From: Charina bottae
Taxonomy: Eukaryota > Chordata > Lepidosauria > Squamata > Charinaidae
DNA: 64,000 bases
NCBI GenBank assembly: GCA_023362775.1
Contig: JALMGJ010000003.1
Span: forward strand, 175,746,774-175,810,773
Reading direction: 5' to 3'
Shown: piece by piece, positions 23,301 to 35,500 of the stretch
Layout: every line of letters starts with the position of its first letter
Position numbering within the stretch: position 1 is the first letter of the stretch
The notes under the pieces: generated by a model
What the model saw: the letters and a program-made list of their open reading frames with translations, nothing else
The model's database searches: none
What the model was told of the DNA's origin: nothing
Program-made: the position numbers and the translations under genes

Positions 23301-26300
23301 GTGAAGGCCCAATTTGGATATCCACAGGCCTGCAGAGCTGTTCTCAGATGCTGCTTTTCATTCTTTTTGCCTCAGAGGCAAACTAAGAAATTTGACATTC
23401 TTCTTTCTCGCAGCAAGCAGAAACAAGGAACTGGAGAAACCGCTGGGAGGAACAACAACAACAGGACCACAGAGGACAAAAAGAACATGTGGGTGAAAAA
23501 TCTCTCAGACAGAGAACTTACCCAACCAGAGAGAGATGTCCTAGCCAAAGGTCTTAATTTTGCCATCACTCCCAAGCAAGTTCCGGTTGTGGAGCTCATT
23601 ACAGCCACAGAATCTGCCATCCACAACAACCACCTACCTTTTGAAGAAGCAGAACAACTCCGGCTTAAAATATCTGCAGCTCTGTCCAGTGCTCAACCTC
23701 CTCCCCCCAACCTTACCGTCCAAGAGAGGAGAGCCCTGACAGCCCTCAGCAAAGATGAAACCATCACCATTTTACCTGCTGACAAAGGAAGATGTACAGT
23801 GGTTCTAAACACTGCAGACTACCACAATAAAATTACCTCACTTTTGGAGGATCACCATACATATGAAAAACTGAAAAGAGACCCCACCAACAATTACAAG
23901 AAAAAGGCAATAGACAGTTTGAAACAATTGGAACATGATGGCTCCATCGATAGGATTACCTACCACCGTCTGTATCCTGGAGAAGCCATCCCCTGCATCT
24001 ACGGACTTCCTAAGATCCACAAGGAAGGAACACCCCTCCGACCCATAGTCAGCAGCATCAATTCGGTAACATACAACATTGCCAAACACCTCTCTACCAT
24101 ACTAGCACCTCTAGTTGGACACTCTGAACACCACATCCATAATTCGGAAGAATTTGTTTCCAAAGCAAAGATCCTGAAACTGGATACAGATGAAACTATG
24201 GTCTCCTTTGATGTGTCCTCCCTTTTCACCAGCATCCCCACCACTCATGCTCTATCCGCTGTCAGGAAGAGACTAGAAGAGGACAGCACCCTGGAAAGGA
24301 GAAGCCATCTCAACCCAAACCAGATCTGCCATCTTCTGGACCTGTGTCTTAACACCACTTATTTCACATACAGAGGTGACTTTTACAGACAAAAACACGG
24401 CTGTGCCATGGGTTCTCCTGTGTCACCCATTGTGGCCAATTTATACATGGAAGAAGTGGAGAAGAAAGCACTCAACACATTCCAGGGAACGGTGCCCACC
24501 CACTGGTTTAGGTATGTGGATGACACCTGGGTCAAAATCAAGGCCCAGGAAGTACAGGCCTTCACGGACCATATAAACACTATAGATGCCAACATTAGCT
24601 TCACCAGAGAAGACACCAAGGACAACAGACTGGCATTCCTAGACTGTGAAGTCCTCATTGGGACCGGTGGCAAGCTAGAAATAGGGATCTACAGGAAACC
24701 CACACACACAGATCAATACCTGATGTTTGACTCCCACCATCCACTGCAGCACAAACTAGGAGTCATCAGGACATTGTCACACAGAGCAGAAACCATCCCC
24801 ACCTCCATGGATTCCAAAAAGAATGAAAAGCAGCACCTGAGAACAGCTCTGAAGGCCTGTGGATATCCAAATTGGGCCTTCACTAAATCTAAGTCTACCA
24901 GACCTAAAACAGCGACAGATAGGGCTGAGACTCAGAGTAAACGGAAGAACCTGGTCATTCCTTACATGGCTGGTGTGTCGGAAAAGATAAAATGGATATT
25001 TGGCAAACACCACATACCTGTATATTTCAAACCCACCAACACACTGAGACAGAGGCTTGTACACCCCAAAGATCAAACTCCAAAACACAAGGAAAGCAAT
25101 GTAGTGTATGCAATCCAGTGCAGTGAGGAGTGCTCTGAACTCTACATTGGAGAAACCAAACAACCTTTGTACAGGAGGATGGCCCAACACAGGAGAAGTA
25201 ACACCACAGGACCAGAGTCAGCAGTTTATCTTCATCTAAAGGAAAAAGGACACTCATTTGAGGACATTAATGTTCACATTTTAGACAGAGAAGATAGGTG
25301 GTTTGAGAGAGGGGTCAAGGAATCCATTTATGCCAACTTGGAAAATCCTTCCTTGAATAGAGGTGGGGGCCTCAGGCATAACCTTTCCCCTATCTTCCTT
25401 CCTGCTTTGTCTTCTGTGCCTAGGAAGATTAAGACCATTTCGCAAGCTCAACAGCAGCAGGGTAATCTTAACGATCCTCCTTTAGATGATAAAGGGACTT
25501 AGAAATAAACATCTCAAAATAACCATGACCTAGCCCCAGGTGCAAGGTCACACAGCCACCCTAGAAACACATTTAAGGATTCCCTTACTAACTTTACTCA
25601 GACTGAAGAAGCTCCTTGGATAAGGAGTGAAACGTTTCTACTGAGAAAATAGAAATCCAGTTGACATGATTCAAGCCACAGACTGTTCCACCTGGATGAC
25701 TGAGAACCTTCATCGACTTAATATCCCTGATAAATACGATGGTGTGGTCACTGACCTTGAGCCGGACATCCTAGAGAGTGAAGTCAAGTGGGCCTTAGGA
25801 AACATTACTAACAACAAAGCTAGCGGAGAAGACAGTATCCCAGCTGAGCTATTTAAAATCCTAAAAGATGATGCTGTTAAAGTGCTGCACTCAATATGCC
25901 AACAAATTTGGAAAACTCAACAGTGGCCAAAGGATTGGAAAAGGTCAGATTACGTTCCAATTACAAAGAAGGGCAATGCCAAAGAATGTTCAAACTACCG
26001 TACAATTGCGCTCATTTCACATGCTAGCAAGGTTATGCTCAAAATCCTACAAGCTAGGCTTCAGCAGTATGTGAACCGAGAACTACCAGAAGTGCAAGCT
26101 GGGTTTCGAAGAGGCAGAGGAACTAGAGATCAGATTGCCAACATTCGCTGGATCATGGAAAAAGCAAGAGAGGTCCAGAAAAACATCTACTTCTGCTTCA
26201 TTGACTACGCTAAAGCCTTTGATTGTGTGGATCACAACAAACTGTGGCAAATTCTTAAAGAGTTGGGAGTACCAGACCACCTTACCTGTCTCCTGAGAAA

Positions 26301-29300
26301 CCTGTATGCGGGTCAAGAAGCAACAGTTAGAACCGGACATGGAACAACCGATTGGTTCAAAATTGGGAAAGGAGTACGACAAGGCTGTATATTATCACCC
26401 TGCTTGTTTAACTTATATGCAGAGTACATCATGCAGGCCTGTGGATATCCAAATTGGGCCTTCACCAAATCTAAGTCTACCAGACCTAAAACAGCGACAG
26501 ATAGGGCTGAGACTCAGAGTAAACGGAAGAACCTGGTCATTCCTTACATGGCTGGCGTGTCTGAAAAGATCAAACGGATATTTGGCAAACACCACATACC
26601 TGTATATTTCAAACCCACCAACACACTGAGACAGAGGCTTGTACACCCCAAAGATCAAACTCCAAAACACAAGGAAAGCAATGTAGTGTATGCAATCCAG
26701 TGCAGTGAGGAGTGCTCTGAACTCTACATTGGAGAAACCAAACAACCTTTGTACAGGAGGATGGCCCAACACAGGAGAAGTAACACCACAGGACCAGAGT
26801 CAGCAGTTTATCTTCATCTAAAGGAAAAAGGACACTCATTTGAGGACATTAATGTTCACATTTTAGACAGAGAAGATAGGTGGTTTGAGAGAGGGGTCAA
26901 GGAATCCATTCATGCCAACTTGGAAAATCCTTCCTTGAATAGAGGTGGGGGCCTCAGGCATAACCTTTCCCCTATCTTCCTTCCTGCTTTGTCTTCTGTG
27001 CCTAGGAAGATTAAGACCATTTCACAAGCTCAACAGCAGCAGGGTAATCTTAACGATCCTCCTTTAGATGATAAAGGGACTTAGAAACAAACATCTCAAA
27101 AATAACCATGACCTAGCCCCAGGTGCAAGGTCACACAGCCAGCCTAGAAACATATTTAAGGATTCCCTTACTAACTTTACTCAGACTGAAGAAGCTCCTT
27201 GGATAAGGAGTGAAACGTTTCCACTAAGAAAATAGAAATCCAGTTGACATGATTCAAGCCACAGACTGTTCCACCTGGATGACTGAGAACCTTCATAGAC
27301 ATAGATGTATCACATGGTTATTAAGCAATACTTAATTGACCTTAGATAAAGAAAAGCACATTTTAAAAATAAACACAATAAGCAAGTAAAATACACTATA
27401 CAGCATGCTGTGGAATATTCACAGTGTATTGGAAGCAGAAGCTATTTATACATTTATCTATTTGGGGAGTCTTTGGTGCTCTCTGAGCCTTGTTGTTTTC
27501 ATGCAGACGTTTCATTGCCAGGCTAGGCAACATCTTCAGTGCGAAAAGGGAGTGGAACTTGCTGTCTGTTTATATACCCTGGCTTGTCCTGCCTGTGTTG
27601 GTGGGGGTCTTGTACTCTCCTTGGTAGTTCCTTGATTGGGCTGTTGTGTGCTGTTTGGGTGATTGACTGAGTTAATAGTGCCTTGATTAAGGTCTATTGT
27701 GTTGTTTGATTGCTCCTCTGCTGCTAATCTTGCTGTTAATCTATGCATATCTTGTTGTTGATTGCTGGCAAAGAGGTGTTCTGGTCTTCTGGCTATTCTA
27801 TTGCCTATTATGAATGGTATGTAAATGTTGTTAACCTCTATGTGTCTGTTGATGGCTGCTTTGTCTGAGTGCCAAGCTTCTAGGAATTCTCTAGCATTTT
27901 TGGATTTGGCCTGGTCTAATATGCTCACAGTTTCCCAGTTGAAAGTATGGTTAAGTCTGTCCATGTGTTGTGAGATTATCTATTTATTGGGTTTTGAGGC
28001 CACCTGATTCCAAAAAGGGCAGCTTACAATATTTAAAATACATAACACAAGAAACATGAACGCCCGGACTGAACGACATCAGGAGCATTCAAGAAATATT
28101 TGACAGGGGCTCCCCAAACCCCCTAACACCAGACCTAGCAACAGTGCCAGGTCTTAAGAGACTCCCAGAATCCTTGGAGAGTGGGACCCATATGTATCTC
28201 TAGGGAGGGCAGGGGCTGCAACAAAGCAGACATATTTCCTTGGTCCCACATGATGACAATGTCTAATGGAGGGGGCCTGGAGCATACCCACTCTGCCCCA
28301 GCATACTGGACAGGCAGAAAGAACTGGAGACAGAATGATGGTTTGCAACATGGTTTTTACAGGCACTTTTAGAAGGACACTTGCACCCCAATGAAAATAA
28401 ATAAGCTCAAAACGTGTAAGATAGACAAATTTTGAATGATCTGTTTTTGGGGAAAAATCCTAATTGTAATTAAACATTAATTTAAAAAAAAGATGCTCAC
28501 AGCTTTATGAGAAGGCATGCAATTGTGCCTGGTACTGAAAATATTGCTGACTGCTGGTCTTGAGTGTCTAGACATTGTGATACACCAATATACACCAATA
28601 CACAGCCTTTCTCAACCTTTGACCCTGGAGGAACCCTTGAAATATTTTTCAGGCCACGGGGAACCCCTGCATATTCAGGCTCAAGTATAAGCCACAAGTT
28701 ACAAAATTATTATATTCATTTCATGTGTAGGCCTGTATATGTGCACTAACAGTGTTCTTAAATTAAAGAATGAAACTTACCTCTTTAATGTGAAGTTGCC
28801 TGAATTTGAATAACTTTTTAAAATAAATTGTGATCTCCCTGGGAACACCTACTGACCTCTTGCGAAACCCTAGGGTTCCATGGAGCCCTGGTTGAGAAAC
28901 CCTGCTCTAATAAGTAACTAATAGCTGTTTTTAAAAAAGAGGCATAAGCAACCCATGCTCACCGTATGCCACCGTCCATCACTGTATTTGGCTTTGCTCT
29001 TGATTTTTATCTTTATTTCATCATTAGCCACTACAAAGACATAACGTCCTTTTGAAAGGTAAAGAGCAACGTATCTGTTCTCCATCTGATCTCCCATGAA
29101 GAAGACCATTCCCCTAGACGACGATGTACGAACATCAACAGCAAAATGGGACCTTGAGTATATATACAAACGTATAAAAAATAAGAATCAGAGAAGGCAA
29201 AAAAAGAGAAAGTAAGGTAGAAGTAGAATACATTTTACTTTTTATTATGTTACTAGTAATGCTCTGCTTCTATAATTCTTATCTTGTTTGTTTTCTGAAT

Positions 29301-29424
29301 CTTTTTGTAAAAGAGGGTTAGGGTTTGCTGAAAAATCATCCACTGAGCTTCTTGGTTAAGCAGAGATTTGAACTGACTGCCATCATAAAGCCAAAGCCAG
29401 CCCTCCTATATAAACACATACACA

Positions 29425-29517
<93 letters not shown>

Positions 29518-32500
29518 ATACACATACAATCATGTATACATATATGCATATATTCCAGTGGATCAAAAGCTTAAATTTCAGATACTGATTTCGATTTAGA
29601 ACAAAATAAAAATTAATCCCATTACCTGTCTGTTGATGTTTGGGAAACTGTAAACAACAAGTAAGTTCCTGGGTTATTGCCAAAGTGGTAAGCTTCAGGG
29701 ACAAAATTTAGCTCTGCTTGCAAAGGACAGCCATTCTTGTTTTGCTGTCTGTTTGAATCTGTCAAATGGGCAATATTTTTCCCCTTCTGGAAGTGCAAAT
29801 AAAATACAAATTTTTAGAACTGATGACTCCAGGAACACAAGATAGTGGTTTATTAAGAGGGGAAAGGATTCAGGATTATATTTTTCTTATAATGACTATG
29901 AATTCACTCCTCCTTTAGGCAGGATATAATATGAACAACAACTATTATTACTATTTACATTATCAAAAATTCAGATTTCACTTTACCTCTTAGTTCCTGT
30001 CACAGATCTTAAGACATTTTTAGAGACATGCTTCAAAACCAATCAATCATTACCAGAAATTTGATCCTATTTTCTTCTAAATTTTCACTGTGGCATTTTT
30101 GATTGTATCATCCAGCTTCTATGTACCTTGCTTTAAATTACACTTCATATTTTTTTAAAAAAACATGTAGACTCTCATGCTGTTTGGAATTATATTCCAA
30201 TAACTTGGAAACTAACAACACGACAGAAATGGATATTATTTTTATGATTGCAAATTAACTGATGTTATAAGGTGGGAAGGACATTCACTCTAACAGTTAT
30301 CCCATGTCTGAAGAATTCCCTTCCTTTCCTATGTTAGAGCAAGCATTTTATTAACAGAGTCTTCACTGGAAGACGGTTTAGAAATTGGGACTGTATATAC
30401 TAATTTATATGCTTAATTTCACATTTTTATTATTCTATAAACTGACTATAGATACAGTTATAATTCAATCAACAGGTTATGCTTAACTGATTAATGCTAC
30501 AATCCTGAATGGACTTATTTGGGAATATATCTCACCAAAGCTGATGGTACTTGCACATGACAGCATTGTAAGAGAGCAATCTATCCATTTATGGAAATAC
30601 TGAGATGTCTTTTCAGGTAAAGAAAAAGAGGGGTCTATAAGGCTCCTAAACCATTTGCTTCTAATTAAGTACCATGAATATATATCCATATATCTTTGAA
30701 TTATATATGGTTGTGGGTTGTTTTGTTGTTGCTTTGTTTTGTTTAATGTTCCTTTTTGTTATACACCACTCAGAGTATTTCAGGCATTTATATGAGTGGC
30801 CATATGAATGCTTGAAATAAATAAACGAATAGTAATGAATTTCAGTGTGCATTTAGGATCAGTAAATTACATCAGTAATATTGGAATCCTAGCTTATGAT
30901 CAGACTGCTATTCTTTATTTCTATTAATCAATCAATCTGAGATTTCATTATAAAAAGGAAACATTTCATAGCAGATTTATTTAATTATTAAATCCATCAC
31001 CTTCACCCTCTGAAAGAAAAAGCTGTACCCAGTGGTACAAGTGGTGGAGGATGCTTCCCTTCTCATCTAAAATCAGTGCTTAGAAATGGAATACCCACTG
31101 TATTGCATTATCTCTAGCTACTCTCCCATGATCATCTAATGGAGATGCTGCCTTGGTGTTGTTAATTTGCTATTCATTATGGGCCAACGTGCAGAAAGCA
31201 TTCTGAATACATGCGCCCCAATTGTGCAATTCTACCCCTATCAGTTGCAGTTGATACTTAAACTTTCAGTGTCAGCTGAAGATTTATTCCATCCAAATTT
31301 TGGCTGAATCATTACTGTTGCTGTTGCATTTTTTAACTGCTTGTAATTTTATGTGGTTCTATAGTTTATTTTCTTTATTATTTTTCATGATAAAAACAGG
31401 TAGCAAATTTTATATACAGTTGTACAACAGAACTTGGAGAAAATTGGAGAATTTTCTTTGAAAAAACATCACTCCCAACCTTTAAAACCTTTGGATGGTG
31501 TGCATCTGGTAATTCTTTCATCAGCATTGGCTTTTGTCGTTCTTGAATCATACAGAATCCTAGAGACACATCTCTCTTAACAGAATTGGTTAAATTTTGA
31601 ACCTGAGCAGGTAGCTTTGATCTAGTATAGGGATAAAAGAAAGTAATTAAACTGCATATTATTGCTTATATAGATTAGTTAAGGAAAAAAACTCCCTGAA
31701 AGCAAAGCATGATGTGGATAGAGAAGGATGCTAAAAATAAAAAAGGCTTCTTTCAATATATTCAGAATAAAAGGAAAAGAATAAATAAACTAGCTGTTCA
31801 TCTGAATAATGTACTGGCTGCAACATCTGAAAGGAAAAGACTGAAGCTTGAGATTCAGAGAGACAAGGAGAACCTATTTACTTTGAGTTTAAACCTCCAA
31901 TACCAGATGTTTTTTTTTTTTAATATTTATTTAATTTTAGAAAAATATAAATTATAGACAAAACACCAAGATACACTAAAAAAACCCTCCAAAATTAAAC
32001 AATCTTTAAACCTAAAGAAATGATAGAAACCAGAAAAGGAAAAGGAAAGAAGAGGGGAAAAAACCTAAACTAAAATAAATAAATAAAATCCTACCTTATA
32101 CATTAAACTTATTAATAGTCACTGGTTTACAATACCAAATAATATTGTAGTATAATCAAATGCAAAATAGTATTGTAAAATATCATAAAATCTCTGCCAA
32201 AGTAGTACATTTTGCTTCATTCTTTGATCAGTGGAGAATATTGCCTTTTCTAGGACAGATAAATTGCACCGTTCCAAAAGCCATTCCTTAACATCTAGAA
32301 TAATATCACTTTTCCAATTTCTCAGTATAACTCTTTTAGCCATCCCCCATGCACAATACAACCATAATTCATGATAAACAGTCAGATTCCAAAGCTTTGG
32401 TACATCATATTAACAACTTTAACATTTAAAATTTTCCCATAAATCTCCTTATATACATTAAAATACCATCCCAAAAAAGTCCCAAATGATCACAGGACCA

Positions 32501-35500
32501 TATCATATGGGTCAATGAACCCTCAAATTTTTTACACCTCCAATAAAGAAAATCTGATGTCCATCCTTTCAAGTACATTCTTTAGGGAGTCTAATACGCC
32601 TTAAACACAATTTTTGATGAATCAACTTTAATCTAAAATCTGTTGATACCATTTTAACATTTTTAAGAATGTTAAGCCATTGAAAGGGCATTATCAGAGA
32701 TGCCAGTTCTTTAGTCGTGTTTGGAATATCCCAGAAATGGCAACTTTAAAAATATTATTGAGCTTTTGAGAGAGATATGTTATTAGTTTTACTTCTGTCA
32801 TGAATTTCATCAAATAAGACAGCATCTCAGGTGCCTCTGAAGCAGCCAAAGCATCTGGCTCATAATGATCATCTGGCCAACATGCTTAAGTCTAAAATAC
32901 TGCCACTGTTGTGAATAAGGAAGACTAAATTCAATTTGAAGCCAGAAGAAATCCTTAAAACAATTACGTAATAATTGGTTTAAAGTCATATTCCTGGCTT
33001 CCACATGAACTTTCCAATAAAATGTTTTACCCCTATTTGCAGAATAGAAATTTTCCAAAGAGTTAAATATCGATGAGTCTCATTGCTTTCCAAACTCCTG
33101 CCATGGGTGATAGAGTAATGGTGGCAGCGGCGGCAGCGCACGCGGTGGGGGCGTGAATAGCGGCTGCGGCCTCGTGTTTTCCGCTAAAACCCGGAAGCGC
33201 TGACGGCGCACCGCTGCCGCCGCCGCCGCCACCGCCGCCACCGCCGCCATGCACACCACCCCCGCGTTGCCACCGTGCACGTCCACTTCTGGGTTTTGTC
33301 GCGACACACTAAAGTGTTGTGACACACAGTTTGGAAAGCTATGACCTAACCTATGCTCCACTATGACCCAGAGATTTCTCATTACCCACACTCCTAGAAA
33401 TAAAACATCTTTTCTACTATATGTTGTTCCAAGAACTTACCATGACCATAAGGGAATTAGATAATACCTTTCAAGCATAGCCCATAAAGGATAATATTCC
33501 ACTATATTTTCATTCCACATACTAATAGGTGATAAAATGTAAGCCCAATTATATTTTTGCAAATCAGATAAATTAAAGCCACCTTCCTCAAAAGGTAAAC
33601 TCATTTTAGCTAAAGAAAACCTTGGTGGTTCATTGTCCCAAATAAATTTCCTAAGTAACCTATCAATCTGAAGGAAATATTTATTTGGTTCCAATAGAAG
33701 AGAATATCTGTGGCTCAGGGTTGAACTGTGGAGTCCTTGATGCTCCCTGAGCTTGGTTGTTTGCTTGCAGCTGTTTCATTACCTGACTAGGCAACATCAT
33801 CAGTGCGAGTGAGTGTGGGGTTTGCTCCCTGTTTATATGCAGTAGCTTGCCTTGCCAGTGTTGGTGGGGGTGTGGTTTTCTCCTTGGTAGTTCCTTGTTT
33901 AGGGTATTGTTTTTGTTATTGTTTTGTGCTTCAATGTTTGTCTGCTTGTTTGTTTGCCTCCTTGGTGGTTTCTTGGTTAGAGTATTGTTTTCTGCTTGCT
34001 TGCTTGCTTGTTTGTCTGATTTTAATCCCTGCTTATCTGCATGTAGGCTGCTGGAGAGGATGTGTTCTGGTTTTTTTGTTTCCTTCTTAGCTTTTTTATT
34101 GTCACTTTTGGATGGTGTGTAAATATGTTTTTTTTTCTATCTGTATTAATGGCTGATTTGTCTGAATGCCAAGCTTCCAGAAATTCCGTAGCATTTTTGG
34201 ATTTAGCTTGGTCTAGAATGCTGTTTCCCAGCTGAAACTATGGTTGAGTCTGTCCATGTGTTGTGAGATTAAGGAGTTTTCATCGTGTCTTCTGACTGCT
34301 AGTTGGTGTTCATGGATGCACTCCACTAGTCTTCTGCCTGTCTGTCCTACATAGTGGCTGTTTCAGTCCTTACATGGCATGTTGTAGATGACTCCTGTTT
34401 TTTCTTCTTGGGCTACTGGGTCTTTTGGTTTACTTAAGATATTTTGGAGAGCTTTAGTTGGTTTGTATGCAAACCTAGCAATTCAAAAGCATGCAAATGC
34501 AAGTAGATTAATAGGTACCACTTCAGTGGGTAGGTAACAGCTTTCCGCGTGCGTCATGCCGGCCACATGACCGTGGAAGCGTCTTCGGACAACACTGGCT
34601 CTTTGGCTAACAAACGGAGATGAGCACCGGCCCGTAGAGTCAGACACGACTGCGCAAATGTGTGGAGGGAACCTTTACTTTACTATGCTACGGTGATGCA
34701 GTGATTACAGTAGTTGTAATAGTCTGTTGGTTGTTTGAGAGTTTTTGATGTATGATAGTGTTATCCTTCTCATAACTTGTGTTGGTTGTGCTGTAGTGGA
34801 TTGAGTTGTCAGGCACTTTTTGATAAAGTTGCGTGGGTATCCATTTTGTTGGAATATGTTGTATAGGTACTCTGTTTCCTTTTTCTGGTGTTCTGGGTTG
34901 CTGCAGTGTGTTGGTACCCAGATAAGCAGGGATTAACACCAGGCAAACAAGCAGAAAACAATACCCTAATTAAGGAACTACCACACCCCCGCCAAAACTG
35001 GCGGGGCAAGCTACTGTATATAAACAGGAAGCAAACTCCACACTCACTTGCACTGATGATGTTACCTAGTTGGGTAATGAAACATCTGCAAGCGAACAAC
35101 CACACTCAGAGAGCACCAAGGACTCCACAAAAGTATTTCTTGAAAGTATTTTTCCAAGAAATCAGACAGATTTTACACTTGATAGTTTCAAAGATATAAG
35201 CTCTTATATTAGGATATAGCTATTCTGAAGATGAATCTATTTTATACAAATTGTGCCAATAAAAATGCCACCTACTAATGTGTCAGCTGACATACAGAAT
35301 ACAAAGCACTCAAAGGTAAAATCTAGCTAAATATTAACGTATTTCAACTGTTTTCTTAGAGAAATAAGTTTTCTAAAGCCTTAGCTGCTCTTTCACAAGG
35401 TTCATCCTCTGCCTTGTAAAGATTTGCCTATTGCAAGACCAATACATTAGATAAGTTACACACAAGTTTACAGCAAGTAAAACAGGGCTTTCCAAAGTTT

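Larger units (their letters stand above)
23370..25713 (+). mobile_element. Penelope-like element, family 1, near-complete central copy
   Basis: Begins at the junction with the inverted arm and ends at ...gagaaccttcat, the same base at which the right copy ends (27296), so this 3' end is natural. It contains one long ORF (see next entry), a 3' UTR of about 200 bp and a hammerhead-like motif. At about ten positions it differs from both outer arms, which agree with each other. Confidence 0.88.
22488..27316. mobile_element. Composite PLE-BovB-PLE insertion flanked by 13-bp duplication
   Basis: The identical 13-mer gatgtatcacatg occurs at 22488-22500 and 27304-27316. Between them lie, in order: an inverted PLE 3' arm (22501-23369), a PLE with intact ORF and complete 3' end (23370-25713), a BovB RT fragment (25714-26431) and a direct PLE 3' arm (26432-27296), then seven extra bases. 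The single outer duplication indicates one insertion event. The two outer arms share variants that the central copy lacks. Confidence 0.85.
33693..35135. mobile_element. Penelope-like element family 2, inverted pair, interrupted by a SINE
   Basis: 33693-34918 is a degraded minus-strand copy covering the 3' UTR, C-terminus and GIY-YIG region. At about 34919 the orientation flips, and 34919-35135 repeats the 3' part on the plus strand. Left and right ends are therefore inverted copies of the same 3' terminus, the arrangement also seen at 22501-27296 and 55649-56925. The SINE at 34471-34683 came later. Confidence 0.72.

Noticed and set aside
23298..23369. ATG at 23298 as start of the PLE protein
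   Set aside because: This part is the inverted left arm read in antisense. The PLE coding sequence only begins after the junction near 23370.
25666..27084. A genuine new host gene made of RT and nuclease
   Set aside because: It lies inside a flanked insertion, the RT lacks motif C, and there is no promoter, intron or start context that supports expression.
27405..27635. Plus-strand open frame of 76 codons
   Set aside because: It overlaps the minus-strand PLE family-2 fragment and is its antisense.
28918..29169. Met codon at 29169 as a start for an LG4 fragment
   Set aside because: It lies in the intron upstream of the acceptor actcaag. The exon begins at 29152 and is joined in phase to the spacer exon.
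33803..34122. Cys/Leu-rich open frames on the plus strand
   Set aside because: They are antisense readings of a degraded PLE copy.
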